NCBI GenBank assembly: GCA_017507385.1
Contig: JAFWAX010000034.1
Coordinates: 20,678 to 84,677, forward strand
DNA from: Bacteroidaceae bacterium
Lineage (GTDB): Bacteria > Bacteroidota > Bacteroidia > Bacteroidales > Bacteroidaceae
DNA length: 64,000 nucleotides
Direction of reading: 5' to 3'
In this document: positions 39,708 to 49,537 of the stretch, in pieces
Numbering within the stretch: the first letter of the stretch is position 1
Layout of the letters: every line of letters begins with the position of its first letter
Notes under the pieces: model-generated
Seen by the model: only the letters and a program-made list of their open reading frames with translations
What the model was told of the DNA's origin: nothing
Database searches by the model: none
Made by a program: the position numbers and the translations under genes

Positions 39708-42469
39708 CGCTGTATGATGTAATAAAGGAGCGCATTCTGATTTTGGATGGTGCGATGGGCACGATGATTCAGCAGTATGGGCTAACGGAGGGTGACTTCA
39801 GGGGAGAACGATTCAGAGATGTGCCTGGACAGATGAAGGGCAATAACGATATGCTGTGCCTGACTCGCCCCGATGTGATTGCTGACATCCATCGCAAGTA
39901 TCTTGAGGCAGGCGCTGACCTCATCACGACATGTACTTTTTCGTCTCAACGTGTGTCGATGGCTGATTATGGTATGGAGAATGATTGCCGCGAGATGAAT
40001 CTGGCAGGTGCGAGGATTGCGCGGCGGTTGGCAGATGAATATACGGAGAGAACTCCGATGAAGCCGCGTTTCGTGTTGGGCGATGTCGGACCTACGAATA
40101 AGTCGCTGAGCATTTCGCCCGATGTGAACAACCCTGCTTTGCGAAGCCTTGCCTATGACGAATTGGTTGATGCCTACACGGAGCAGATGGCTGCGCTTAT
40201 CGAGGGCGGAGTGGATGCGCTGCTTATCGAAACCGTTTTTGATTCCCTGAATGCTAAAGCTGCTATCTATGCATCGGAAAAGGCGATGGATCTGACAGGA
40301 AAGCGTGTGCCTCTGATGCTGTCCATTACTGTGAGCGACGTGGCTGGACGTACCCTCTCGGGGCAGACCCTGGAGGCGTTTTTGACAAGTGTGCAGCATG
40401 CTGACATCTTCTCTGTTGGATTGAACTGCTCGTTTGGGGCACGCCAACTCAAACCATTTTTGAAAGTATTGGCGGAGAAAGCGCCTTATTATATCTCGGC
40501 ACACCCCAACGCTGGGCTGCCTAATTCTCTGGGGCTCTACGATCAAACGCCTGATATGATGGCGGAGCAAGTGAGGGAGTATGTGGACGAGGGTTTGGTC
40601 AATATTCTTGGTGGCTGTTGTGGAACAACTGAGAAGTTCATAGAGCTTTATCCGACAATAGTGGAAGGCAAGAAGCCGCACATCCCTGTTGAAAAGCCTA
40701 ATAGTATGTGGCTGAGCGGTTTGGAATTGCTGGAACTCACACCTGAACGCCGTTTTGTGAATGTCGGCGAGCGTTGCAACGTGGCAGGTTCACGTAAGTT
40801 CCTCCGTCTTATCAATGAGAAAAACTATGATGAAGCCCTTTCCATCGCACGAAAACAAGTGGAGGATGGAGCGTTGGTGCTCGACATCAACATGGATGAT
40901 GGACTTCTCGACGCCAAGCATGAGATGGTCACTTTTCTCAATCTCCTGATGAGTGACCCTGATATTGCCAAAGTGCCGATGATGATTGATTCCAGCGATT
41001 GGAACGTCATCAAAGCAGGCTTGAAATGTGTGCAGGGAAAGAGCATCGTCAACAGCATCTCGCTGAAAGAAGGCGAAGAGAAGTTTCTCGAGAAAGCTCG
41101 TGAAATCAAACACTTGGGTGCTGCAACGGTGGTGATGGCATTTGACGAACAGGGACAGGCAACCACTTTTGAACGCAAGATAGAAATCTGTGAACGTGCC
41201 TACCGACTAATGGTGGATGAAGTAGGCTTCAATCCGCTCGACATCATTTTTGACCCCAATGTCTTAGCTGTTGCCACGGGCATGGAGGAGCACAACAATT
41301 ACGGATTGGACTTTATTCGTGCAACGGAGTGGATTCGCAAGAATCTGCCAGGTGCTCACGTGTCGGGCGGAATCAGCAATCTTTCTTTCTCGTTCCGAGG
41401 CAATAACTACATCCGTGAGGCGATGCATGCGGTGTTCCTCTACCACTCCATTGCTGTGGGGCAAGACATGGGTATTGTGAACCCAGCCACACAAGTGCTT
41501 TATAGCGACATTCCCGACGAAGTGTTGACAGCCATAGATGATGTGTTGCTCAACCGTACTTCAGATGCAACGGAAAAACTTATTGAAATTGCTGCTCGGA
41601 TCAAAGCGGAAAAAGATGCTGAGAAAGAGGTGATTAAAAGTGGTGGAGCTTTGCCAAAGACTCATGCTGGCGACTGGCGGAACGGAACTATGGAAGAGCG
41701 ACTGAAACATGCATTGGTGAAAGGTATTGGTGACTATCTGGAAGTGGATTTGGACGAAGCTACCCGACGGTACGACAATCCTGTGAAGATTATCGAAGGA
41801 CCGCTGATGGATGCTATGAATACTGTTGGCGAACTTTTCGGAAGCGGAAAGATGTTTCTGCCGCAGGTGGTGAAAACGGCACGGACAATGAAGAAAGCCG
41901 TGAATATTCTGCAACCTCTTATTGAGGCAAGCCGTTTGGAGGGGGCTCGGAAGGCAGGTAAGGTGCTGTTGGCAACAGTCAAGGGCGATGTGCACGACAT
42001 TGGCAAGAATATCGTGAGTGTTATTCTTGCTTGTAACAACTACGAAATCATAGACTTGGGTGTTATGGTACCTGCTGAAACCATTGTGGAGAAAGCTCTT
42101 GAAGAAAACGTTGATGTTATCGGACTTTCAGGACTCATTACTCCGTCGTTGGAAGAGATGGTGAATGTGGCACGGGCTCTTGAACAACGAGGTGTTGACA
42201 TTCCCGTCATGATAGGTGGAGCCACTACGAGCGAACTCCATACCGCACTCAAGATTGCTCCTGTCTATCATGGACCGGTCCTCTGGATGAAGGATGCTTC
42301 GCAGAATGTCACCGTCAGTGCCCGCTTGCTCAATCCCGAAGCCAGAATAGAATTGGTTAATGAGTTGGAAAAGAAATATGCCGAACTCCGTTCTGTTAGA
42401 GAAAGCGGGGAGTTCGGCATGGTAAGCCTTGACGAAGCACGAAATCGTAAACCTAATTACTTCGATTAA
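39704..42469 (+). CDS. metH: Cobalamin-dependent methionine synthase, short form without the reactivation domain
   Basis: Transfers methyl from methyltetrahydrofolate to homocysteine through cobalamin. Domains: homocysteine-binding barrel (1-310, zinc ligands in [10 protein letters not shown] and [10 protein letters not shown]), pterin-binding barrel (about 345-610, [11 protein letters not shown] onward), cap (about 660-745) and B12 domain (about 755-890, [10 protein letters not shown] with the cobalt-ligating His). It stops at 921 residues, whereas full-length MetH is about 1200, and the C-terminal AdoMet activation domain is absent. The reading frame ends cleanly and no fragment follows; a separate activation protein elsewhere is expected. 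Confidence 0.94.
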   Translation: MTLYDVIKERILILDGAMGTMIQQYGLTEGDFRGERFRDVPGQMKGNNDMLCLTRPDVIADIHRKYLEAGADLITTCTFSSQRVSMADYGMENDCREMNLAGARIARRLADEYTERTPMKPRFVLGDVGPTNKSLSISPDVNNPALRSLAYDELVDAYTEQMAALIEGGVDALLIETVFDSLNAKAAIYASEKAMDLTGKRVPLMLSITVSDVAGRTLSGQTLEAFLTSVQHADIFSVGLNCSFGARQLKPFLKVLAEKAPYYISAHPNAGLPNSLGLYDQTPDMMAEQVREYVDEGLVNILGGCCGTTEKFIELYPTIVEGKKPHIPVEKPNSMWLSGLELLELTPERRFVNVGERCNVAGSRKFLRLINEKNYDEALSIARKQVEDGALVLDINMDDGLLDAKHEMVTFLNLLMSDPDIAKVPMMIDSSDWNVIKAGLKCVQGKSIVNSISLKEGEEKFLEKAREIKHLGAATVVMAFDEQGQATTFERKIEICERAYRLMVDEVGFNPLDIIFDPNVLAVATGMEEHNNYGLDFIRATEWIRKNLPGAHVSGGISNLSFSFRGNNYIREAMHAVFLYHSIAVGQDMGIVNPATQVLYSDIPDEVLTAIDDVLLNRTSDATEKLIEIAARIKAEKDAEKEVIKSGGALPKTHAGDWRNGTMEERLKHALVKGIGDYLEVDLDEATRRYDNPVKIIEGPLMDAMNTVGELFGSGKMFLPQVVKTARTMKKAVNILQPLIEASRLEGARKAGKVLLATVKGDVHDIGKNIVSVILACNNYEIIDLGVMVPAETIVEKALEENVDVIGLSGLITPSLEEMVNVARALEQRGVDIPVMIGGATTSELHTALKIAPVYHGPVLWMKDASQNVTVSARLLNPEARIELVNELEKKYAELRSVRESGEFGMVSLDEARNRKPNYFD

Positions 42470-42487
42470 ATGCTTGCTGGTTTACGA

Positions 42488-43312
42488 TTAACCAAGTGCT
42501 TTTGCTTCGTTCCACCAAGCATCCATTTGTTCCAAGGTTAGGTATTTCAAGTCCTGACCTTTTTCTTTTGCCTTGGCTTCTACATAGTTAAAACGCTTGA
42601 TGAACTTTTGGTTGGTATGCTCAAGAGCGTTGTCTGGGTTGATTTTGTAGAGGCGGGCTGCATTGATGAGACTGAATAGCACATCGCCAAATTCTTCTGT
42701 AGCATGCTTCTTGGCTGTTTCCTTGGCATCGTCAGTTTCGGCGTTATTGTAAGCCAGTTCTACTTCTGCTTCAAACTCGGTGATTTCCTCTTTTACCTTT
42801 TTCCATACATCGCGACGTTCTTCCCAGTCGAAGCCAACATTGCGCGCCTTGTCTTGAATGCGGTATGCCTTGACAAGGGAGGGGAGAGCTTCGGGTACTC
42901 CTGAAAGCACGGTCTTGTTGCCATCCTTCTCCTTGGTCTTGATCTGCTCCCATGTCTGCCGTACTTGGTCGGGAGTATTGGCAATCACGTCGCCATAAAC
43001 ATGTGGATGGCGAAAAATGAGTTTGTCGCAGAGTTTATGGCATACGTCAGCCACATCGAACTCGCCTTTCTCTTCGCCAATCTTTGAATAGAAGACGATG
43101 TGGAGTAGTACGTCGCCTAATTCTTTGCAAATGTTGATATTGTCATCCTTGATGAGAGCATCACATAACTCGTAAGTTTCCTCGATAGTATTGGGACGCA
43201 ATGATTCGTTAGTTTGTTTTTTGTCCCAGGGGCATTTTTCTCGAAGGTCGTCCATGACATCGAGAAGGCGCCCGAACGCTTCAATTTTTTCCTGTCTTGT
43301 ATGCATATTCAT
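42488..43312 (-). CDS. mazG: Nucleoside triphosphate pyrophosphohydrolase MazG
   Basis: All-alpha NTP pyrophosphatase of 274 residues that clears non-canonical NTPs. Two MazG repeats are seen: the first with KCPWDKKQTNESLRPNTIEE and the EExxE-type metal site around residue 45; the second around residues 175-220 (KKVKEEITEFEAEVE, then EEFGDVLFSLINAARL). It converges with metH, with 18 bp between the stops, and has its own promoter at 43346-43353. Confidence 0.94.
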   Translation of the reverse strand: MNMHTRQEKIEAFGRLLDVMDDLREKCPWDKKQTNESLRPNTIEETYELCDALIKDDNINICKELGDVLLHIVFYSKIGEEKGEFDVADVCHKLCDKLIFRHPHVYGDVIANTPDQVRQTWEQIKTKEKDGNKTVLSGVPEALPSLVKAYRIQDKARNVGFDWEERRDVWKKVKEEITEFEAEVELAYNNAETDDAKETAKKHATEEFGDVLFSLINAARLYKINPDNALEHTNQKFIKRFNYVEAKAKEKGQDLKYLTLEQMDAWWNEAKALG

Positions 43313-43345
43313 TGTTTATCAGGATATGTTGACTATTATTTTCTG

Positions 43346-43353
43346 CAAAGTTA
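43346..43353 (-). promoter_or_regulatory. mazG promoter, -7 box
   Basis: CAAAGTTA reads TAACTTTG on the minus strand, 34 bp before the mazG start. It is divergent from the tRNA promoter. Confidence 0.6.
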
Positions 43354-43372
43354 CGATTTTTTGTTGAAAATG

Positions 43373-43404
43373 TTTGCGAGAACGAAAAAATAACTCTACC
43401 TTTG
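43373..43404 (+). promoter_or_regulatory. tRNA operon promoter
   Basis: TTTG (43373-43376) and TACCTTTG (43397-43404) are 20 bp apart, about 78 bp before the tRNA-Ser gene. Confidence 0.7.
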
Positions 43405-43481
43405 CACCGCAATTGACGGGGGAATCCCCATAGCAAGGGATTCGTAGAGCAACGTTTTTGCAGATTCAGAACTAAGGTTCC

Positions 43482-43568
43482 GGAAGGATGGGTGAGTGGC
43501 TGAAACCACCAGTTTGCTAAACTGACGTACGGGTTACCGTACCGGGGGTTCGAATCCCCCTCCTTCCG
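43482..43568 (+). tRNA. tRNA-Ser(GCT)
   Basis: Acceptor GGAAGGA (43482-43488) pairs with TCCTTCC (43561-43567), discriminator G. The anticodon loop TTGCTAA gives GCT. A long variable arm (ACGTACGGGTTACCGTACC region) and T-arm GGGGGTTCGAATCCCCC confirm a class II serine tRNA. CCA is not encoded. The outermost anticodon-stem pair is a C-A mismatch. Confidence 0.95.
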
Positions 43569-43583
43569 CTCCTTTTCTGACTT

Positions 43584-43655
43584 GGCGCTTTCGTCTAGCG
43601 GCTAGGACACATGCCTCTCACGCATGGAACACGGGTTCGATTCCCGTAGGCGCTA
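43584..43655 (+). tRNA. tRNA-Glu(CTC)
   Basis: Acceptor GGCGCTT (43584-43590) pairs with AGGCGCT (43648-43654) with two G:T pairs, discriminator A. The anticodon loop CTCTCAC gives CTC. The T-arm is ACGGGTTCGATTCCCGT. It lies 15 bp after tRNA-Ser in the same transcript. CCA is not encoded. Confidence 0.92.
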
Positions 43656-43664
43656 CGAGGGTGA

Positions 43665-43692
43665 AGAGAAAATCTTAGATTTTCTTTTTTTT
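43665..43692 (+). terminator. tRNA operon terminator
   Basis: AGAAAATC (43667-43674) pairs with GATTTTCT (43678-43685) across a TTA loop, followed by eight T residues. Confidence 0.8.
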
Positions 43693-43719
43693 GTTTTTAT
43701 GTATAGTGCAATATAAAAT

Positions 43720-43751
43720 AAAGGAGGAGGATTTTGTTCCCCCTCCTTTTT
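43720..43751. terminator. Bidirectional hairpin, probable rng terminator
   Basis: AAAGGAGG (43720-43727) pairs with CCTCCTTT (43743-43750). T-rich tracts occur on both strands, so it can end rng from the minus strand and back up the tRNA terminator on the plus strand. Confidence 0.65.
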
Positions 43752-43800
43752 AATTTGTGTCTCATGAAAACGTGAAGTTGCTCAGGTGTATCTATGCAAT

Positions 43801-45375
43801 TCATTTTGTGTCGATTTCTTCCATCATGTTTATCTCATTACCTTTTGTGTCGATAAACTTGTATTGCAAGAAACCGAGTTCTTGGCTTGCATAGACTTTT
43901 ACGCCAAAACCATACTTCATCTGCCATTTACGATATAGGCTTATGATGCCCTTGGTTATAAATGCTTCTACGTATGGATTGACATAGAGCTTAAATCTCT
44001 TGTGACCAAGATTGTTGACAAGGTAATCAATTTTGTTTTCCAGAGAGTCTGTGAATAGGATTGACGATTTAATAGTTCCCTTGCCAAAGCATGTCGGACA
44101 AACCTCTTCTACGTGTACATCCATAGCTGGACGTACTCTTTGCCGGGTTATTTGCATCAGTCCGAATTTGCTGAGTGGCAAGATGTTGTGCTTGGCTCTA
44201 TCGTTCTTCATCAGCTGTGTCATGTGTTCGTAGAGCTTTTGGTTGTGCTCTGCGCTATTCATGTCAATGAAGTCAATCACGATGATTCCTCCCATGTCGC
44301 GGAGGCGAAGTTGGCGCGCTAATTCTTCTGCTGCTCCCATGTTGACCGCGAAGGCGTTTTCTTCTTGATTGTCAACTCCGCGATTGCGGTTTCCTGAATT
44401 GACATCTACGACATGAAGTGCTTCTGTGTGCTCAATGATGAGGTAGGCACCATGTTTGTAGCTGACTGTACGTCCAAGTCCCGATTTGATTTGCTTCGTC
44501 ACTCCGAAGTTGTCGAAAATTGGTACGTTCCCTTTGTAGAGTTTTACGATAGACTCTCTTTCGGGGGCAATGAGGCTGACATATTTTTTCACTTCCGCAA
44601 AAACTTCTTCGTTGTTGACATGAATGCTTTCGTAGGAAGGGTTAAATAAGTCGCGCAGCATGGAGACAGTACGGCCAGTTTCTTCATGCGCAAGTACTGG
44701 CAGACTTGTAGCTTTTTGAATCTTCGTTATGCAGTCGTTCCATGAATCAACGAGCAGGTTGAGTTCCTTGTTGAGTTCTGCGGCTCTTTTTCCTTCAGCC
44801 ACAGTTCTGACGATGACTCCGAAGTTTCTAGGTTTAATGCTCTGTATGAGCTGCTTCAGGCGTGTACGTTCTTCTTTGGACTTGATTTTAGAACTTACGT
44901 TTACTTTGTCGGCGAAAGGTATTAACACTAAAAATCTTCCTGCAAAGGAAATTTCGCCTGTAAGTCTCGGTCCTTTTGTGTTGATGGGCTCTTTGGTGAC
45001 TTGTACCATCACTTCTTGTCCCAATTCGAGCACGTCCTGTATGCTTCCTATCTTCTCCAGCGCAGGCTTGTTTGTCGCCTTTGCCATAGGTGCGAGTTTT
45101 CTGCGATCGCTCACAACCTGTTTCACATACTTCTCTAAAGAGAGAAATTGCTTGCCTAAATCTTGGTAGTGCAGAAATGCTTCGCGTTCATGGCCCACAT
45201 CGACGAAACATGCATTGAGTGCCGGCATAATTTTCTTAACTTTTCCGGCGTAGATGTTGCCTACTGAGTATTTGGTCTCGTGCCCTTCTTTCTGAAACTC
45301 AACGAGTTTTTGGTCTTCGAGCAGTGCGATGGTTACTTCATTAGGCTGAGCATCGATGATAAGTTCGCTGGTCAT
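43801..45375 (-). CDS. rng: Ribonuclease E/G family endoribonuclease
   Basis: Single-strand endoribonuclease for rRNA and mRNA processing, 524 residues, RNase G-like in size. The N-terminal S1 domain (GNIYAGKVKKIMPALNACFV) is followed by the catalytic region with two acidic metal-binding motifs (VVDVNSGNRNRG near residue 325, then GIIVIDFIDM near 365) and the zinc-link CPTCFGKG near residue 425. There is no C-terminal degradosome scaffold. It lies downstream of a 29-residue basic ribosomal-type gene, a familiar Bacteroidetes arrangement. Confidence 0.95.
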   Translation of the reverse strand: MTSELIIDAQPNEVTIALLEDQKLVEFQKEGHETKYSVGNIYAGKVKKIMPALNACFVDVGHEREAFLHYQDLGKQFLSLEKYVKQVVSDRRKLAPMAKATNKPALEKIGSIQDVLELGQEVMVQVTKEPINTKGPRLTGEISFAGRFLVLIPFADKVNVSSKIKSKEERTRLKQLIQSIKPRNFGVIVRTVAEGKRAAELNKELNLLVDSWNDCITKIQKATSLPVLAHEETGRTVSMLRDLFNPSYESIHVNNEEVFAEVKKYVSLIAPERESIVKLYKGNVPIFDNFGVTKQIKSGLGRTVSYKHGAYLIIEHTEALHVVDVNSGNRNRGVDNQEENAFAVNMGAAEELARQLRLRDMGGIIVIDFIDMNSAEHNQKLYEHMTQLMKNDRAKHNILPLSKFGLMQITRQRVRPAMDVHVEEVCPTCFGKGTIKSSILFTDSLENKIDYLVNNLGHKRFKLYVNPYVEAFITKGIISLYRKWQMKYGFGVKVYASQELGFLQYKFIDTKGNEINMMEEIDTK

Positions 45376-45411
45376 TCTTGCTTACCTTTATGTTTAAGTT
45401 TGTTTATACAG

Positions 45412-45473
45412 AAAAAGAGCACACCTTTGTAGACATCCTTTAGCAGGGACTCTCAGATAGGGTATGCTCTTTG
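45412..45473 (-). terminator. Terminator between the small basic protein gene and rng
   Basis: AAAAGAGCACACC (45413-45425) is largely complementary to GGGTATGCTCTTT (45460-45472). On the minus strand the hairpin is followed by a T run. I see no separate rng promoter, so partial read-through may feed rng. Confidence 0.5.
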
Positions 45474-45510
45474 TTCTGCCGTCCATAAGGCGGAGTGAAG
45501 TTTCTCAACT

Positions 45511-45600
45511 TTACTTGCTCTTATGGCGATTCTTTCTCAGTCTCTTCTTACGCTTGTGAGTAGAGATCTTGTGTCTTTTCTTCTTCTTACCGTTTGGCAT
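45511..45600 (-). CDS. 29-residue highly basic protein, AURKAIP1/COX24-like ribosomal type
   Basis: The peptide begins MPNGKKKKRHKISTHK and ends with NRHKSK; about 18 of 29 residues are Lys, Arg or His. It resembles the tiny Bacteroidetes proteins named AURKAIP1/COX24-domain, thought to be small-subunit ribosomal proteins related to mitochondrial mS38. It has its own promoter (-7 box 45685-45692) and precedes rng on the same strand. The assignment is from remembered resemblance. Confidence 0.8.
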   Translation of the reverse strand: MPNGKKKKRHKISTHKRKKRLRKNRHKSK

Positions 45601-45684
45601 AGTTGTTGAAAATTTAGTTGTTTATAATTTAGTTTGTTGTTTCTTTTTGACGGATGAGTACTGGTTATACACTCATTCGGAGTG

Positions 45685-45692
45685 CAAATTTA
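45685..45692 (-). promoter_or_regulatory. Promoter of the 29-residue protein, -7 box
   Basis: CAAATTTA reads TAAATTTG on the minus strand, 85 bp before the start codon. Confidence 0.6.
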
Positions 45693-45767
45693 GTTCTTTT
45701 TCTTGTAAATAGGAAATTTTTATCTGTGAAAATATCCTCATTGCTATGAATAATCGTCAAAAACCTC

Positions 45768-45775
45768 TAAATTTG
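45768..45775 (+). promoter_or_regulatory. Promoter of the DUF3078 gene, -7 box
   Basis: TAAATTTG lies 22 bp before the ATG at 45798 and fits the Bacteroidetes -7 box. Confidence 0.6.
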
Positions 45776-45797
45776 CACAAAAATAGTTAAGGATTTT

Positions 45798-47153
45798 ATG
45801 AGCAAGCATACATATTATTTGTTTTTTGTCTTATTAAATTTTTGTTTTTTGTCTGTTCAAGCACAGCGCAGGGATAACCTGAAGTTATACAATCAGGAGG
45901 CTTCTGCTGTGTTGAAAAAATATAGAGATAAGTTGTCATGGGATGCTGTCAAAAAGGGCGATGCGGCTATGGATGAGTCTGAAGTGGCGATGTCGCCATA
46001 TATGTTCAAGTTGATAGGCCCAGGCATCTATTACAGCTCTGCATTGAAAGAAAGCTTGGATTTGGATTATGCTGTTCCAGGTTCTTCTTCTGTGGAAACG
46101 TCTGATGTGATGGACTATAGAAGTGTTTTGAATGCAGGAATCGATGATGCTTTGCTGAAAGCCTATGTGAACAATCCTTCTGCTTTCCGATATTATGATT
46201 CGCAGGTGGAGTCTGAAGATTTGGTTATATCAGAACCTGTCGTAAATGCAAAGCCGGATGATTTGGAGACTATCTATCAGAAAACGGATGAGATTAAGGA
46301 TGTTGCTGAGATTGTGGATGATGTAGATGTGGAAATCCAGATTGAAAAACCTAATTTTTGGACTACGAGTGGGCAATTCAAATTCCAGTTTATGCAGAAT
46401 TACGTGTCAGAGAAATGGTGGCGTGGAGGAAATAACAATGTGGATCTTTATACACAATTGACGCTTAATGCTAATTACAACAATCAAAAAGGCGTCACCT
46501 GGGAGAATTCATTGGATCTGCGCCTTGGATTCATTACAGCTTCTTCCGATTCAATCCACCGCTTTTTGACCAACAATGACAAAATCCGTTTGTTTTCTAA
46601 ATTGGGTGTTCGAGCTATCAATAACTGGAATTATACATTGTCAACGGAAGCGACCACTCAGTTTCTGCCAAGCTACAGAAGCAATGACCGACGTACTTTC
46701 TCTAATTTCTTGTCGCCATTGGATGTGTTTGTTTCTCTTGGTGTTGACTTTAAGCCGTCGCTGAAGAATGGCAATACTTTTTCTGCAGCCATTCTCCCTC
46801 TCACGTATAAAATTCGTTACATCGGAGATGATGAGGAGACGATACATAATTCCTATAATATGCGGGGGAAAGATTTTCAGCAAGACTTCGGTTCCAAGGT
46901 GGAAGTAAACACCAAACTGACAATTGTGAAAAATCTCACGTGGAAGTCCCGTTTCTATTTCTTCACAACTCATGAATATGTGGAATCGGAATGGGAGAAT
47001 GTCTTTAATTTCCAGTTCAACAAATATATTTCATGTGAAGTATATACCATTTGGCGTTTTGATGACAACCGAGATAAACGTTACTATGACAGCACATTGG
47101 GATATTTTCAGTTTAAGGAGTATTTCAAGCTGGGACTTAACTATGGATTCTGA
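45798..47153 (+). CDS. DUF3078 outer-membrane-type protein
   Basis: A 451-residue exported protein (signal peptide YLFFVLLNFCFLSVQAQ). The C-terminal half (from about residue 190, FWTTSGQFKFQFMQNYVSE then WWRGGNNNVDLYTQL) is the DUF3078 beta-strand domain with alternating aromatic residues, and it ends in FKLGLNYGF, a typical terminal strand with Phe for outer-membrane barrels. The function is unknown. Residues about 130-185 are an acidic linker. Confidence 0.85.
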   Translation: MSKHTYYLFFVLLNFCFLSVQAQRRDNLKLYNQEASAVLKKYRDKLSWDAVKKGDAAMDESEVAMSPYMFKLIGPGIYYSSALKESLDLDYAVPGSSSVETSDVMDYRSVLNAGIDDALLKAYVNNPSAFRYYDSQVESEDLVISEPVVNAKPDDLETIYQKTDEIKDVAEIVDDVDVEIQIEKPNFWTTSGQFKFQFMQNYVSEKWWRGGNNNVDLYTQLTLNANYNNQKGVTWENSLDLRLGFITASSDSIHRFLTNNDKIRLFSKLGVRAINNWNYTLSTEATTQFLPSYRSNDRRTFSNFLSPLDVFVSLGVDFKPSLKNGNTFSAAILPLTYKIRYIGDDEETIHNSYNMRGKDFQQDFGSKVEVNTKLTIVKNLTWKSRFYFFTTHEYVESEWENVFNFQFNKYISCEVYTIWRFDDNRDKRYYDSTLGYFQFKEYFKLGLNYGF

Positions 47154-47202
47154 TGGAGAATCAATAGCGGAAGTCTGAGCCGCAATTTGGTTGTAAAACG
47201 GA

Positions 47203-47271
47203 GTGCCCCACATCGATGCGTCGATGTGGGGCACTCCGTTTCATCGATGTGGGGCACATCGATTTTATAGG
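47203..47271. repeat. 23-bp-phased repeat array (locus 6)
   Basis: Three 23-bp units start at 47203 (GTGCCCCACATCGAT), 47226 (GTGGGGCACTCC) and 47249 (GTGGGGCACATCGAT). GGAGTGCCCCACATCGA (47201-47217) and TCGATGTGGGGCACTCC (47221-47237) form a 17-bp perfect stem with a 3-nt loop. It sits between the convergent ends of the DUF3078 and mutB genes. Confidence 0.87.
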
Positions 47272-47369
47272 TGTTAAAGTGCTTTTTAGGGTGGGGAATT
47301 GGGCATAACGCAAAGAGGGCTGCAATTTCAATATAGCGCAGCCCTCTTCATATATAAATAATGTGTGAA

Positions 47370-49535
47370 TTATTCTTCGTTGAGAATCTTCATCACTTCG
47401 CGGCAAGAATAAGCAACAGAAGTACCAGGGCCGAAGATGGCTGCTACACCTGCCTTGTAGAGGAAGTCGTAATCCTGAGCAGGGATAACACCGCCGGCTG
47501 TGATGAGGATGTCTTCACGGCCGAGCTTCTTCAGCTCTTCGATAACTTGTGGAATCAAAGTCTTGTGACCTGCAGCGAGAGAAGAAACGCCGAGCACGTC
47601 AACGTCGTTCTCTACTGCCTGGCGAGCTGCTTCTGCTGGTGTCTGGAAGAGAGGACCCATGTCCACGTCCATACCGCAGTCTGCATAACCAGTAGCACAA
47701 ACCTTGGCTCCACGGTCGTGTCCGTCCTGTCCCATCTTTGCAATCATGATGCGTGGGCGGCGGCCGTTTGCCTGAGCAAATTTCTCAGTTGCAGCGCAAG
47801 CCTCTTCGAAGGCCTTGTCGCTCTTGGATTCTGAACTGTACACGTTGCTAATTGTTCTGATGATTGCTTTGTAACGACCTACAACTGCTTCGCATGCGTC
47901 AGAGATTTCTCCAAGTGTACAACGCAAGCCTGCAGCCTTGACTGCGAGGTCGAGCAGGTTGTTCTCGCTCTTCTTTCCGTCTTGGAATTCTTGAACGCAC
48001 TTGGTGATTTCTGCAAGCGCAGCCTTGCAGGCAGCCTCGTCACGGTTTGCCTTGAGTTCCTTGAGCGCAGCTTCCTGCTGGAGGCGAACTGCTGTGTTGT
48101 CGATTTCAAGGATGTCAAGTGGATCTTCGTGGTCGAGACGATATTTGTTTGTGCCGACGATTGTCTGAGTGCCAGAGTCGATGCGAGCTTGAGTGCGGGC
48201 AGCGGCTTCTTCGATTCTCATCTTTGGCAGACCTGTCTCGATGGCTTTTGCCATACCGCCGAGCTTCTCGATTTCCTGAATGTGCTCCCATGCTTTCTGC
48301 ACGAGTTCGTTGGTGAGTGTCTCAACGTAGTAAGAACCTGCCCATGGGTCAATCTGCTTGCAAACCTTTGTCTCATTCTGGATGTAAATCTGAGTGTTGC
48401 GGGCGATGCGGGCAGAGAAGTCTGTTGGCAGTGCAATCGCCTCGTCGAGCGCGTTGGTGTGGAGTGACTGAGTGTGCCCCAGTACGGCAGCCATTGCTTC
48501 GATACATGTACGACCAACGTTGTTGAATGGGTCTTGCTCTGTGAGAGACCATCCTGATGTCTGTGAGTGAGTACGGAGTGCAAGTGACTTTGGATTCTTT
48601 GCGCCAAAGCTCTTTACTATCTTTGCCCACAGCAGACGGCCGGCGCGCATCTTGGCGATTTCCATGAAGTGGTTCATGCCGATTGCCCAGAAGAATGAGA
48701 GGCGTGGAGCGAATGCGTCAACGTCAATACCTGCATCTACACCTGTGCGCAGATAGTCCATACCATCGGCAAGTGTGTAAGCCAGCTCGATGTCTGCTGT
48801 TGCACCTGCTTCCTGCATGTGGTAACCTGAGATGGAGATGGAGTTGAACTTAGGCATCTTCTGTGAAGTGAACTCGAAGATGTCAGCGATAATCTTCATT
48901 GAGAATGCTGGTGGGTAGATGTATGTGTTACGCACCATGAATTCCTTGAGAATATCGTTCTGGATTGTACCGGCCATCTCTTCGAGCTGTGCTCCCTGCT
49001 CAAGACCTGCATTGATGTAGAATGCAAGGATTGGGAGAACGCCTCCGTTCATTGTCATGGATACAGACATTTTGTTCAATGGAATGCCTGCGAAGAGAGT
49101 CTTCATGTTCTCGAGAGAACAGATAGATACACCTGCCTTGCCGACATCGCCTACTACGCGTTCGTTGTCTGGGTCGTATCCGCGATGAGTCGGAAGGTCG
49201 AATGCGACGGAGAGTCCCTTCTGTCCAGATGCCAGGTTACGGCGATAGAACGCGTTAGACTCCTCTGCTGTAGAGAAACCTGCGTACTGACGAATTGTCC
49301 AAGGACGGAATGGGTACATCATTGAATAAGGACCACGGAGATATGGAGGGATACCTGCTGCAAAGTCGAGGTGCTCCATTCCTTCAAGGTCTTCTTTTGT
49401 ATAAACAGGCTGAATGTCTATCTGCTCAGGAGTTCTCCAGTTTGCGGAAATGCCATTCTCTTTCTGCCACTGCTGGCCGTTCTTCTCTTGAATGCCAGCA
49501 TAAATGTCTATGTTGTTAAAATCTTTTCTTGCCAT
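47370..49535 (-). CDS. mutB: Methylmalonyl-CoA mutase, large (catalytic) subunit
   Basis: Adenosylcobalamin-dependent conversion of succinyl-CoA to methylmalonyl-CoA. A 721-residue protein: N-terminal TIM barrel ([20 protein letters not shown] start near residue 74; [19 protein letters not shown] near 330) and C-terminal B12 domain with the base-off motif [13 protein letters not shown] near residue 600. It is separated by 2 bp from mutA upstream. It supplies the substrate for the epimerase and decarboxylase at 15-20 kb. Confidence 0.97.
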   Translation of the reverse strand: MARKDFNNIDIYAGIQEKNGQQWQKENGISANWRTPEQIDIQPVYTKEDLEGMEHLDFAAGIPPYLRGPYSMMYPFRPWTIRQYAGFSTAEESNAFYRRNLASGQKGLSVAFDLPTHRGYDPDNERVVGDVGKAGVSICSLENMKTLFAGIPLNKMSVSMTMNGGVLPILAFYINAGLEQGAQLEEMAGTIQNDILKEFMVRNTYIYPPAFSMKIIADIFEFTSQKMPKFNSISISGYHMQEAGATADIELAYTLADGMDYLRTGVDAGIDVDAFAPRLSFFWAIGMNHFMEIAKMRAGRLLWAKIVKSFGAKNPKSLALRTHSQTSGWSLTEQDPFNNVGRTCIEAMAAVLGHTQSLHTNALDEAIALPTDFSARIARNTQIYIQNETKVCKQIDPWAGSYYVETLTNELVQKAWEHIQEIEKLGGMAKAIETGLPKMRIEEAAARTQARIDSGTQTIVGTNKYRLDHEDPLDILEIDNTAVRLQQEAALKELKANRDEAACKAALAEITKCVQEFQDGKKSENNLLDLAVKAAGLRCTLGEISDACEAVVGRYKAIIRTISNVYSSESKSDKAFEEACAATEKFAQANGRRPRIMIAKMGQDGHDRGAKVCATGYADCGMDVDMGPLFQTPAEAARQAVENDVDVLGVSSLAAGHKTLIPQVIEELKKLGREDILITAGGVIPAQDYDFLYKAGVAAIFGPGTSVAYSCREVMKILNEE

Positions 49536-49537
49536 AA

